Part shown: piece after piece, positions 42,706 through 53,100 of the stretch
How positions within the stretch are numbered: the stretch's first letter is position 1
Layout of the letters: each line of letters starts with the position of its first letter
NCBI RefSeq assembly: GCF_963855985.1
Contig: NC_087106.1
Location: 3,145,001 to 3,209,000, forward strand
DNA from: Ostrinia nubilalis
Taxonomy: Eukaryota; Arthropoda; Insecta; Lepidoptera; Crambidae
Reading direction: 5' to 3'
Length of the DNA: 64,000 bases
Notes under the pieces: model-generated
The model's database searches: none
Seen by the model: the letters and a program-made list of their open reading frames with translations, nothing else
Told to the model about the DNA's origin: nothing
Translations under genes and position numbers: made by a program

Positions 42706-44703
42706 TAATTTGGTGTCAGAAGTGGGATGCTCGACTACTAAGGGCTCCGATCGCGTCAGCAGGTGCACAGGCCCAGACAGTACCGCCGCTGCCCTCGCGC
42801 TACCTGAGCTTGGAATGTCTTTGGCAAGCAGGGTACTGCCCTCATCTTTATTCCCTCGGATTCCCTCGAGTAGTTCTGGTCCGTGCGATGGCTCTACTAT
42901 AGATATCACCTCTGAGAGTATCGGGTCATACAGGCCCCCACTGGGTGGGATGTAGGAGCTCTTTGGTTCTAAGGAAAGTAACGACTTGAGTCGGTCCGGC
43001 AGGTTCTGATTCCCCAAGATTTCGGAGGGGTCGCTGTCGTACGTTACATGGATAGTGGCTAGATCACAAGCCTCTGTGAACAAATTGTCCCACCCCAGGT
43101 CGTCTGAGGATTCCCCAAAAAGGCTGTATTTTGAAGAATGTAAGCGGGTCTTTGAGACACATATCGAGTATGCGCCGCTTGAAATCATTGTGAGGGACGT
43201 CGTCAACATTATTGGGGAGTACAGAGCCCAAGTCTTGATATCTTCCAGTACCCTCACATGTACCACGAACATAGATTTGATTTTATTCATGGAGACTTCG
43301 TTCTGAGCGATCAACAGTATTGGTACCCGAGAGTATCTGGCTTGGTATAAACTCGATCCTATGGTCTTCATGGTGGTGGTGGGCACGTCCATGTTTTTGA
43401 TTTTTTCAAACCCTGCCCTGTCTGAGGGGTACTTGATGGCATAGAAGAGCCCGACCAAGCTCGGTATACTCGCATACTCCATTGGCGTGTTCATTCTAAT
43501 TGAGGTTGTGCGTAAATTTAATATGTCCGCTCGCATGTCATACCCGCTTATCAGCTCCCGGATGATGTTGAGCCTTGGAGCATAAACGTCAAATGGATTC
43601 ATACCGCGGATGATCTCCACCAGAGTTATGTTTCCCAGTATCCTGAAGGCCGAGTGGGAAGTCGCATCATTGAAATCTAGTGAAGCAGAGGTGGCGAACT
43701 GGCGCAGCGATTTGTAATACGAGAAGGAGGTGTTGTAATGTGATGCCTGTAATATGTCAAATTCGTACCTGAGTCGAGGCGTGTTCAATAGGTATTGTAC
43801 GCTCATCGTGAAGGGTGATCCAGAATCCAAAACTATGGTGGGCATGGACCCACGTCTTGACTCCACTCTCTCTCCACCATGGAAAGTGTAGGACTGCCGC
43901 TTGACACGGTGAACGGTGGTGTTTGTGGTTTCGCGTCGCACTCGCAAGAAGTTTTCGTTATATGCGGCCACCTTATCCATGGCCCCTTTCTCGCGTGCGG
44001 AATCTGCGTGGTATGCGTACGGGGAAAACCGGGGGAAGACGTCGTCGAAGTAAGCCGTATAGTCGCTGATGATATATTTGGCTGGCCCGTTGTAAAAGAG
44101 CGTGTCTCCAACAAGCAGGGATGTATCAAAGTGCACCGATAACATCTCCAGGAGCAACTCTCTGTCCATACCGAGGAACTGATTTTTGAAGAAAGGTGAA
44201 CACGCACGCAGAGTGTCACCTGCTACAGCCAGGTGAACATCGAATAGGACATCGGCTGGATTGAGAGTACGCATGCCTATTCGTATATTGCTGTCGGGAT
44301 TGTGTGCAGCTAGCACCTCTGAACGGATGTTTTCATCGTGGAAACACTGGCTAAACAGTAGCGAGGACATCGCTATGAAGAAGCGCTCGTAGGAGGCGAG
44401 CCTTTGTATTGGGTGTATTATCGTTACGTTTAGGTCGAGAGTGGATAGGTGCTGTACCCCTGAGAAGACCCAAGGGACCGAAATCCCTGCCGCGTGGCTG
44501 ACCCAAGATGGTATCCGTTCCAACGCCTTGCCGATGCCGCGCATAGCGGTTGCCAATTTTCTACTAAAAATGTTAGCCTGTCTCCGCCTGCGCTTGGGAA
44601 TACGTCGCATCACCTTTGACAAGGTTGCGAGCACGTTTCTGTTGTTTGACTTAATGACATTTATGGTTGTAGGGGTCCCTGCCAGTCTCACCGATATTGG
44701 CAC
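42700..44703 (-). CDS. Antisense ORF of unknown, possibly viral-structural origin (unit 1)
   Basis: A minus-strand frame of 667 codons lies exactly where Pao gag-protease should be. Position 44703 is a GTG. The frame is open upstream to about 44782, and the first ATG is at 44610, giving 636 aa. The protein starts with a basic patch (MRRIPKRRRRQANIFSRK), has a dibasic RVKRQ near residue 270, and then about 330 residues of well-mixed alpha/beta composition (for example MNPFDVYAPRLNIIRELISG and PMEYASIPSLVGLFYAIKY). It has no membrane segment and no enzyme motif I know. The style recalls capsid proteins of RNA viruses, particularly toti-like ones, but this is impression only. The last 9 codons run through the PBS and the stop lies in the LTR, so the true C-terminus of the captured gene is probably earlier. 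All three plus-strand frames here are heavily stopped. Confidence 0.65.
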   Translation of the reverse strand: MPISVRLAGTPTTINVIKSNNRNVLATLSKVMRRIPKRRRRQANIFSRKLATAMRGIGKALERIPSWVSHAAGISVPWVFSGVQHLSTLDLNVTIIHPIQRLASYERFFIAMSSLLFSQCFHDENIRSEVLAAHNPDSNIRIGMRTLNPADVLFDVHLAVAGDTLRACSPFFKNQFLGMDRELLLEMLSVHFDTSLLVGDTLFYNGPAKYIISDYTAYFDDVFPRFSPYAYHADSAREKGAMDKVAAYNENFLRVRRETTNTTVHRVKRQSYTFHGGERVESRRGSMPTIVLDSGSPFTMSVQYLLNTPRLRYEFDILQASHYNTSFSYYKSLRQFATSASLDFNDATSHSAFRILGNITLVEIIRGMNPFDVYAPRLNIIRELISGYDMRADILNLRTTSIRMNTPMEYASIPSLVGLFYAIKYPSDRAGFEKIKNMDVPTTTMKTIGSSLYQARYSRVPILLIAQNEVSMNKIKSMFVVHVRVLEDIKTWALYSPIMLTTSLTMISSGAYSICVSKTRLHSSKYSLFGESSDDLGWDNLFTEACDLATIHVTYDSDPSEILGNQNLPDRLKSLLSLEPKSSYIPPSGGLYDPILSEVISIVEPSHGPELLEGIRGNKDEGSTLLAKDIPSSGSARAAAVLSGPVHLLTRSEPLVVEHPTSDTKLC
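42711..42728 (+). promoter_or_regulatory. Primer binding site, tRNA-Leu type (unit 1)
   Basis: TGGTGTCAGAAGTGGGAT is the complement of a tRNA-Leu 3' end (ATCCCACTTCTGACACCA), 5 nt after the LTR. Repeated at 48183, 53655 and 59127. Confidence 0.8.
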
Positions 44704-47700
44704 CTGTACTAGTGAGTCGACGGGAGCCTGGGATAGTGTCTGTAATGTCTGTGCGCTTCTGCCGACAGCTGGTAATGATGGCTAGCGATAAACGTGCTAT
44801 AGAAATTCTAGATGAGACTACGGTGAGGTTAACCTCTGGTCGCTTCCAAACTGGTCTTCTATGGCGGGACAACATTAAAATCATCCCCAACAGTAAGCGC
44901 TTAGCGCTGTCCCGATTTCAAAGTCTCGAATCTAAAATGGCTAAAGACAAAACTTACGCGACTTCCTATAAACAGAACATTCAGGGTATGATTGACAAAG
45001 GATACGCGGAGCTTTGCTCTGGACCACCAACTGGTAACATCACGTGGTACCTCCCGCATTTTGGGGTCGTACACCCACACAAAAGGAAGTTACGTGTGGT
45101 GCACGATGCGGCAGCGAAATGTAACGGGGTGAGCCTGAACTCTATGCTATTATCAGGTCCAGACTTGCTGCAACCCCTGCTTGCTATTGTCATGAGATTC
45201 AGAGAAGGTAAGATCGCTATTACGGGGGATATAAGGGAGATGTTCCCACAAGTAAAAATTAGACCTGAGGACCGCGACGCTCAGCGCTTTTTGTGGAGGG
45301 ATGACCCTCAGTCCCCTCTCTTAGAATATAGGATGTCTTCTATGATTTTTGGAGCAACGTCTAGCCCGTGTACAGCACTCTACTTGAAAAACAAAAATGC
45401 TCTTGAATTTCAGAATTCTTATCCGAAAGCTGCTCAGTCCATTATAGAAAATCATTACATGGACGATTATCTTGAAAGCTTTGATAGTGTAGAAGAGGCA
45501 GCTAGCTTAGCTTCGGAAATAGTCACCGTCCATAAGGCTGCAGGATTTGAAATGCGATCTTGGGTCTCCAATCATGCTGAGGCTCTTACCTTATTACCTT
45601 TAGACCTCTGCGCCACTGAAGCTTCTGAGGTAGGGTTAGGTCCATCTTCTCCATCGCGCATTAGAGTTTTGGGATTGACTTGGCTTGTTGGCGATGACTC
45701 CTTGTCCTTTCTTAAGTCCATCCCGAAATTTCCCCCAACGCTTACGAAACGTTCTGCCTTGTCTTTGCTTATGTCGGTGTACGATCCGTTAGGGTTGATA
45801 ACGCCTCTTATTATAAAGGGTCGAATTCTTTTCCAAAAGACATGGAAGTTAGGTTTGGATTGGGATCAAAAATTATCTGAGGGGTTAGTTCTAAAATACC
45901 AGTCGTGGTTCCGGGAACTTGAGATCGTATCAGGGAGCGCTATTCCCAGATGTTATTCGGAGGGAAAGCAAGTTATAGAAAGTCAGCTTCACGTCTTATG
46001 CGACGCTAGCGAGCTAGCTTACGCTTGCGTTGCCTACTGGCGATTTGTTTTATCGGATGGTTCAGTCAAATTGGCGCTTATAGGAGGCAAAGCTAGGCTC
46101 GCGCCACTAAAACCAGCGACTATTCCGAGAATGGAACTTCAGGCGGCGTTGATAGGCGCGCGTTTTGCTGCTTACATTATTGAGGCTCACAAAAATAAGC
46201 CTTTTAAAACGTTTCTATGGTCTGATTCGATTACAGTGCTGAAATGGTTACGTGGCGACGCCTGCACATTTAAGCCATTCGTGTCCTTTCGTGTAGCCGA
46301 GATCTCGGATCTTACTGATGTACAGTCTTGGAGATATGTTCCTAGTGGCTTAAATGTTGCTGACGACGCCACGCGCGATACAGCGGAGTTCTCTCTACAT
46401 TCACGTTGGTTCACTGGCCCGACTTATCTTCTTTCACCGGAAGCTACGTGGCCCCGCGAACCGCTTTACACTGATTCTTCAACCACAAGTGAAATAAAAA
46501 TGGTTGAATGCTTGGTTGTACCTTCTACAGAATCCCCGGCTCTTTCGCCTGTGGTCGCAGACCATCGGAGATTCAGCCGATGGATTCGCTTGCTCAGAGC
46601 CACAGCTCGAGCACACCAGTCGGCAAAAATGTTTAGGACCTTATTACCTCTAAATTGTAAATTATTTCTAAACTCGCCTCGTTGCGATCGAAAATTACCT
46701 CTTTTATCAGCCGACGACTTAAACTCGGCAGAGCATCATTTACTCATGTCTGTACAACGCGATTCATTGTCCGAAGAGCTTGATTGTGTTAACGCAGGAC
46801 GCCCCGTTTCTAGATTAAGTAAACTTAAGAACGTGTCCTTGCTCGTCTGTAACGGTCTTCTACGGTTATCCGGTCGCACATCCGCTTCAGATGCCATTGA
46901 GTCCCGCCCAATTGTCCATGATGGAAAGCATCAGATAACAAGACTGTTGATTCATGACTACCATATACGATACGCTCACGCAAACAATGAACTCGTCGTC
47001 AACGAAATGCGCCAGAAGTTCTACATCATCGGCCTGAGATCTGCCGTCAAACAAGTTGCTTCAAGATGTCAGCGTTGCAGAGTATGGAAGGCTAGACCTG
47101 TGCCGCCGCCCATTGGCGACTTACCAGACGTGCGGATGGCCATCTATGAGCGCCCATTCTCCTACGTCGGTTTGGACTATTTTGGCCCTCTCAATGTCAC
47201 GATCGGCCGGAAGCATGCGAAAAGATGGGTCGCGCTCTTTACCTGTATGACTGTCCGAGCAGTTCACCTGGAAATCGTCGATAACCTGTCAGCGGACTCT
47301 GCGATAATGGCCCTACGCCGCTTCATATCTCGTCGAGGCTGCCCGATTTGCATCTATTCTGACAATGGGACGGCTTTCGTTGGGGCCTCTAAGATGTTAG
47401 CGGAAGTCTATGAGTTCGCGACCACCAAGCGGATACAGTGGAAATTTATCCCGCCGTCGGCTCCTTTCATGGGTGGATGCTGGGAGAGATTGGTACGGAA
47501 CGTCAAGTCTGCGCTATCCGCAACCTTGAAAGAACAGTCACCCAGAGAAGAGACACTCCACACCCTACTCCTTGAAGCAGAGGCTATAGTTAACTCTAGG
47601 CCGCTGACTCACGTGTCAACGGAACCCGATGCAGAGGAGGCGCTTACGCCGTTTACGTTCCTTATCGGCACCCCTTCGTACGATCTGCAAACACGGCCGT

Positions 47701-48023
47701 TCGACGACACCGATCTGTCCAGCCGGGCACAGTGGCGGAAGGCACAGCGTCTGGCCGACCATTTTTGGCAGCGCTTCACCAAAGAATACCTGCCCAGCCT
47801 AGTCCCTCGCCGCTCTTCACCGACGGCTTCCGCGAGCTTCATCATTGGCGATCTGGTGGTCATAGTGGACGGAACTCTACCCAGGCGTTGCTGGCCACGT
47901 GGCCGCATCGTTGCTACTTACCCCGGCAAGGATCGGATAGTTAGGGTAGTGGATGTTCAAACTAAAGGGGGTGTCCTGCGTAGGCCCGTAAAAAAATTGG
48001 CCAAGCTGGTCGTTTCACCCTAA
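44697..48023 (+). CDS. pol: BEL/Pao pol: reverse transcriptase, RNase H, integrase (unit 1)
   Basis: An intact frame of 1,108 codons. The nominal start is TTG; the first ATG is at 44745. Retained Pao homology begins near SDKRAIEILDETTVRL. RT has YLPHFGVVHPHKRKLRVVHD, GDIREMFPQV (first Asp, about residue 178) and the catalytic box NHYMDDYLES (YMDD about 254-257). RNase H has LCDASELAYACVAY, RMELQAALIG and FLWSDSITVLKWL. Integrase has the HHCC finger (HDYHIRYAHANN ... CQRCRVWK, about 753-797) and D,D,E at GLDYFG (about 826), IYSDNGTAF (about 889) and GGCWERLV (Glu about 930). These reverse-transcribe and insert the element. The N-terminal A17-type protease and gag that precede RT in Pao polyproteins are missing. 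It has Glu in SEVGLG where units 2 and 3 have Ala. Confidence 0.95.
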   Translation: MAPVLVSRREPGIVSVMSVRFCRQLVMMASDKRAIEILDETTVRLTSGRFQTGLLWRDNIKIIPNSKRLALSRFQSLESKMAKDKTYATSYKQNIQGMIDKGYAELCSGPPTGNITWYLPHFGVVHPHKRKLRVVHDAAAKCNGVSLNSMLLSGPDLLQPLLAIVMRFREGKIAITGDIREMFPQVKIRPEDRDAQRFLWRDDPQSPLLEYRMSSMIFGATSSPCTALYLKNKNALEFQNSYPKAAQSIIENHYMDDYLESFDSVEEAASLASEIVTVHKAAGFEMRSWVSNHAEALTLLPLDLCATEASEVGLGPSSPSRIRVLGLTWLVGDDSLSFLKSIPKFPPTLTKRSALSLLMSVYDPLGLITPLIIKGRILFQKTWKLGLDWDQKLSEGLVLKYQSWFRELEIVSGSAIPRCYSEGKQVIESQLHVLCDASELAYACVAYWRFVLSDGSVKLALIGGKARLAPLKPATIPRMELQAALIGARFAAYIIEAHKNKPFKTFLWSDSITVLKWLRGDACTFKPFVSFRVAEISDLTDVQSWRYVPSGLNVADDATRDTAEFSLHSRWFTGPTYLLSPEATWPREPLYTDSSTTSEIKMVECLVVPSTESPALSPVVADHRRFSRWIRLLRATARAHQSAKMFRTLLPLNCKLFLNSPRCDRKLPLLSADDLNSAEHHLLMSVQRDSLSEELDCVNAGRPVSRLSKLKNVSLLVCNGLLRLSGRTSASDAIESRPIVHDGKHQITRLLIHDYHIRYAHANNELVVNEMRQKFYIIGLRSAVKQVASRCQRCRVWKARPVPPPIGDLPDVRMAIYERPFSYVGLDYFGPLNVTIGRKHAKRWVALFTCMTVRAVHLEIVDNLSADSAIMALRRFISRRGCPICIYSDNGTAFVGASKMLAEVYEFATTKRIQWKFIPPSAPFMGGCWERLVRNVKSALSATLKEQSPREETLHTLLLEAEAIVNSRPLTHVSTEPDAEEALTPFTFLIGTPSYDLQTRPFDDTDLSSRAQWRKAQRLADHFWQRFTKEYLPSLVPRRSSPTASASFIIGDLVVIVDGTLPRRCWPRGRIVATYPGKDRIVRVVDVQTKGGVLRRPVKKLAKLVVSP

Positions 48024-48050
48024 ACCTGGTGCTTACACCGCCGGGGGCCA

Positions 48051-48177
48051 TGTTCACGACCACCTTTTTTATAAACCTTTACATACTTTTTTGTACCATA
48101 GATTTACCATAGATTTACATAATTATTAAGAAAAAATAAACCAGTGTCAAACTAGCTTCTGTTTGTTTCACTCAACA
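48051..48177 (+). repeat. Pao LTR 2, shared between units 1 and 2
   Basis: Same 127 bp as LTR 1. Preceded by CACCGCCGGGGGCCA, the presumed purine-rich tract and plus-strand priming site. It serves as 3' LTR of unit 1 and 5' LTR of unit 2. Confidence 0.9.
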
Positions 48178-50175
48178 TAATTTGGTGTCAGAAGTGGGAT
48201 GCTCGACTACTAAGGGCTCCGATCGCGTCAGCAGGTGCACAGGCCCAGACAGAACCGCCGCTGCCCTCGCGCTACCTGAGCTTGGAATGTCTTTGGCAAG
48301 CAGGGTACTGCCCTCATCTTTATTCCCTCGGATTCCCTCGAGTAGTTCTGGTCCGTGCGATGGCTCTACTATAGATATCACCTCTGAGAGTATCGGGTCA
48401 TACAGGCCCCCACTGGGTGGGATGTAGGAGCTCTTTGGTTCTAAGGAAAGTAACGACTTGAGTCGGTCCGGCAGGTTCTGATTCCCCAAGATTTCGGAGG
48501 GGTCGCTGTCGTACGTTACATGGATAGTGGCTAGATCACAAGCCTCTGTGAACAAATTGTCCCACCCCAGGTCGTCTGAGGATTCCCCAAAAAGGCTGTA
48601 TTTTGAAGAATGTAAGCGGGTCTTTGAGACACATATCGAGTATGCGCCGCTTGAAATCATTGTGAGGGACGTCGTCAACATTATTGGGGAGTACAGAGCC
48701 CAAGTCTTGATATCTTCCAGTACCCTCACATGTACCACGAACATAGATTTGATTTTATTCATGGAGACTTCGTTCTGAGCGATCAACAGTATTGGTACCC
48801 GAGAGTATCTGGCTTGGTATAAACTCGATCCTATGGTCTTCATGGTGGTGGTGGGCACGTCCATGTTTTTGATTTTTTCAAACCCTGCCCTGTCTGAGGG
48901 GTACTTGATGGCATAGAAGAGCCCGACCAAGCTCGGTATACTCGCATACTCCATTGGCGTGTTCATTCTAATTGAGGTTGTGCGTAAATTTAATATGTAC
49001 GCTCGCATGTCATACCCGCTTATCAGCTCCCGGATGATGTTGAGCCTTGGAGCATAAACGTCAAATGGATTCATACCGCGGATGATCTCCACCAGAGTTA
49101 TGTTTCCCAGTATCCTGAAGGCCGAGTGGGAAGTCGCATCATTGAAATCTAGTGAAGCAGAGGTGGCGAACTGGCGCAGCGATTTGTAATACGAGAAGGA
49201 GGTGTTGTAATGTGATGCCTGTAATATGTCAAATTCGTACCTGAGTCGAGGCGTGTTCAATAGGTATTGTACGCTCATCGTGAAGGGTGATCCAGAATCC
49301 AAAACTATGGTGGGCATGGACCCACGTCTTGACTCCACTCTCTCTCCACCATGGAAAGTGTAGGACTGCCGCTTGACACGGTGAACGGTGGTGTTTGTGG
49401 TTTCGCGTCGCACTCGCAAGAAGTTTTCGTTATATGCGGCCACCTTATCCATGGCCCCTTTCTCGCGTGCGGAATCTGCGTGGTATGCGTACGGGGAAAA
49501 CCGGGGGAAGACGTCGTCGAAGTAAGCCGTATAGTCGCTGATGATATATTTGGCTGGCCCGTTGTAAAAGAGCGTGTCTCCAACAAGCAGGGATGTATCA
49601 AAGTGCACCGATAACATCTCCAGGAGCAACTCTCTGTCCATACCGAGGAACTGATTTTTGAAGAAAGGTGAACACGCACGCAGAGTGTCACCTGCTACAG
49701 CCAGGTGAACATCGAATAGGACATCGGCTGGATTGAGAGTACGCATGCCTATTCGTATATTGCTGTCGGGATTGTGTGCAGCTAGCACCTCTGAACGGAT
49801 GTTTTCATCGTGGAAACACTGGCTAAACAGTAGCGAGGACATCGCTATGAAGAAGCGCTCGTAGGAGGCGAGCCTTTGTATTGGGTGTATTATCGTTACG
49901 TTTAGGTCGAGAGTGGATAGGTGCTGTACCCCTGAGAAGACCCAAGGGACCGAAATCCCTGCCGCGTGGCTGACCCAAGATGGTATCCGTTCCAACGCCT
50001 TGCCGATGCCGCGCATAGCGGTTGCCAATTTTCTACTAAAAATGTTAGCCTGTCTCCGCCTGCGCTTGGGAATACGTCGCATCACCTTTGACAAGGTTGC
50101 GAGCACGTTTCTGTTGTTTGACTTAATGACATTTATGGTTGTAGGGGTCCCTGCCAGTCTCACCGATATTGGCAC
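48172..50175 (-). CDS. Antisense ORF (unit 2)
   Basis: Same frame as unit 1, also uninterrupted. One residue differs (Asp to Tyr in MRA[D/Y]ILNL, base 48999). Maintenance of the frame over units is compatible with selection but also with very recent duplication. Confidence 0.65.
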   Translation of the reverse strand: MPISVRLAGTPTTINVIKSNNRNVLATLSKVMRRIPKRRRRQANIFSRKLATAMRGIGKALERIPSWVSHAAGISVPWVFSGVQHLSTLDLNVTIIHPIQRLASYERFFIAMSSLLFSQCFHDENIRSEVLAAHNPDSNIRIGMRTLNPADVLFDVHLAVAGDTLRACSPFFKNQFLGMDRELLLEMLSVHFDTSLLVGDTLFYNGPAKYIISDYTAYFDDVFPRFSPYAYHADSAREKGAMDKVAAYNENFLRVRRETTNTTVHRVKRQSYTFHGGERVESRRGSMPTIVLDSGSPFTMSVQYLLNTPRLRYEFDILQASHYNTSFSYYKSLRQFATSASLDFNDATSHSAFRILGNITLVEIIRGMNPFDVYAPRLNIIRELISGYDMRAYILNLRTTSIRMNTPMEYASIPSLVGLFYAIKYPSDRAGFEKIKNMDVPTTTMKTIGSSLYQARYSRVPILLIAQNEVSMNKIKSMFVVHVRVLEDIKTWALYSPIMLTTSLTMISSGAYSICVSKTRLHSSKYSLFGESSDDLGWDNLFTEACDLATIHVTYDSDPSEILGNQNLPDRLKSLLSLEPKSSYIPPSGGLYDPILSEVISIVEPSHGPELLEGIRGNKDEGSTLLAKDIPSSGSARAAAVLSGPVHLLTRSEPLVVEHPTSDTKLC

Positions 50176-53100
50176 CTGTACTAGTGAGTCGACGGGAGCC
50201 TGGGATAGTGTCTGTAATGTCTGTGCGCTTCTGCCGACAGCTGGTAATGATGGCTAGCGATAAACGTGCTATAGAAATTCTAGATGAGACTACGGTGAGG
50301 TTAACCTCTGGTCGCTTCCAAACTGGTCTTCTATGGCGGGACAACATTAAAATCATCCCCAACAGTAAGCGCTTAGCGCTGTCCCGATTTCAAAGTCTCG
50401 AATCTAAAATGGCTAAAGACAAAACTTACGCGACTTCCTATAAACAGAACATTCAGGGTATGATTGACAAAGGATACGCGGAGCTTTGCTCTGGACCACC
50501 AACTGGTAACATCACGTGGTACCTCCCGCATTTTGGGGTCGTACACCCACACAAAAGGAAGTTACGTGTGGTGCACGATGCGGCAGCGAAATGTAACGGG
50601 GTGAGCCTGAACTCTATGCTATTATCAGGTCCAGACTTGCTGCAACCCCTGCTTGCTATTGTCATGAGATTCAGAGAAGGTAAGATCGCTATTACGGGGG
50701 ATATAAGGGAGATGTTCCCACAAGTAAAAATTAGACCTGAGGACCGCGACGCTCAGCGCTTTTTGTGGAGGGATGACCCTCAGTCCCCTCTCTTAGAATA
50801 TAGGATGTCTTCTATGATTTTTGGAGCAACGTCTAGCCCGTGTACAGCACTCTACTTGAAAAACAAAAATGCTCTTGAATTTCAGAATTCTTATCCGAAA
50901 GCTGCTCAGTCCATTATAGAAAATCATTACATGGACGATTATCTTGAAAGCTTTGATAGTGTAGAAGAGGCAGCTAGCTTAGCTTCGGAAATAGTCACCG
51001 TCCATAAGGCTGCAGGATTTGAAATGCGATCTTGGGTCTCCAATCATGCTGAGGCTCTTACCTTATTACCTTTAGACCTCTGCGCCACTGAAGCTTCTGC
51101 GGTAGGGTTAGGTCCATCTTCTCCATCGCGCATTAGAGTTTTGGGATTGACTTGGCTTGTTGGCGATGACTCCTTGTCCTTTCTTAAGTCCATCCCGAAA
51201 TTTCCCCCAACGCTTACGAAACGTTCTGCCTTGTCTTTGCTTATGTCGGTGTACGATCCGTTAGGGTTGATAACGCCTCTTATTATAAAGGGTCGAATTC
51301 TTTTCCAAAAGACATGGAAGTTAGGTTTGGATTGGGATCAAAAATTATCTGAGGGGTTAGTTCTAAAATACCAGTCGTGGTTCCGGGAACTTGAGATCGT
51401 ATCAGGGAGCGCTATTCCCAGATGTTATTCGGAGGGAAAGCAAGTTATAGAAAGTCAGCTTCACGTCTTATGCGACGCTAGCGAGCTAGCTTACGCTTGC
51501 GTTGCCTACTGGCGATTTGTTTTATCGGATGGTTCAGTCAAATTGGCGCTTATAGGAGGCAAAGCTAGGCTCGCGCCACTAAAACCAGCGACTATTCCGA
51601 GAATGGAACTTCAGGCGGCGTTGATAGGCGCGCGTTTTGCTGCTTACATTATTGAGGCTCACAAAAATAAGCCTTTTAAAACGTTTCTATGGTCTGATTC
51701 GATTACAGTGCTGAAATGGTTACGTGGCGACGCCTGCACATTTAAGCCATTCGTGTCCTTTCGTGTAGCCGAGATCTCGGATCTTACTGATGTACAGTCT
51801 TGGAGATATGTTCCTAGTGGCTTAAATGTTGCTGACGACGCCACGCGCGATACAGCGGAGTTCTCTCTACATTCACGTTGGTTCACTGGCCCGACTTATC
51901 TTCTTTCACCGGAAGCTACGTGGCCCCGCGAACCGCTTTACACTGATTCTTCAACCACAAGTGAAATAAAAATGGTTGAATGCTTGGTTGTACCTTCTAC
52001 AGAATCCCCGGCTCTTTCGCCTGTGGTCGCAGACCATCGGAGATTCAGCCGATGGATTCGCTTGCTCAGAGCCACAGCTCGAGCACACCAGTCGGCAAAA
52101 ATGTTTAGGACCTTATTACCTCTAAATTGTAAATTATTTCTAAACTCGCCTCGTTGCGATCGAAAATTACCTCTTTTATCAGCCGACGACTTAAACTCGG
52201 CAGAGCATCATTTACTCATGTCTGTACAACGCGATTCATTGTCCGAAGAGCTTGATTGTGTTAACGCAGGACGCCCCGTTTCTAGATTAAGTAAACTTAA
52301 GAACGTGTCCTTGCTCGTCTGTAACGGTCTTCTACGGTTATCCGGTCGCACATCCGCTTCAGATGCCATTGAGTCCCGCCCAATTGTCCATGATGGAAAG
52401 CATCAGATAACAAGACTGTTGATTCATGACTACCATATACGATACGCTCACGCAAACAATGAACTCGTCGTCAACGAAATGCGCCAGAAGTTCTACATCA
52501 TCGGCCTGAGATCTGCCGTCAAACAAGTTGCTTCAAGATGTCAGCGTTGCAGAGTATGGAAGGCTAGACCTGTGCCGCCGCCCATTGGCGACTTACCAGA
52601 CGTGCGGATGGCCATCTATGAGCGCCCATTCTCCTACGTCGGTTTGGACTATTTTGGCCCTCTCAATGTCACGATCGGCCGGAAGCATGCGAAAAGATGG
52701 GTCGCGCTCTTTACCTGTATGACTGTCCGAGCAGTTCACCTGGAAATCGTCGATAACCTGTCAGCGGACTCTGCGATAATGGCCCTACGCCGCTTCATAT
52801 CTCGTCGAGGCTGCCCGATTTGCATCTATTCTGACAATGGGACGGCTTTCGTTGGGGCCTCTAAGATGTTAGCGGAAGTCTATGAGTTCGCGACCACCAA
52901 GCGGATACAGTGGAAATTTATCCCGCCGTCGGCTCCTTTCATGGGTGGATGCTGGGAGAGATTGGTACGGAACGTCAAGTCTGCGCTATCCGCAACCTTG
53001 AAAGAACAGTCACCCAGAGAAGAGACACTCCACACCCTACTCCTTGAAGCAGAGGCTATAGTTAACTCTAGGCCGCTGACTCACGTGTCAACGGAACCCG

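Noticed and set aside
44697..44703. Nominal starts of the pol ORF (44697) and antisense ORF (44703)
   Set aside because: These are TTG and GTG codons. In a eukaryote the first ATGs (44745 and 44610) are more credible, or the pol was part of a fusion.
42710..44785. Short plus-strand ORFs (42710-42955, 43055-43306, 43879-44142, 44441-44785) as remnants of Pao gag
   Set aside because: They recur in each unit only because the units are copies. They lie in different frames, have no Gag features, and are explained as shadows of the long minus-strand ORF.
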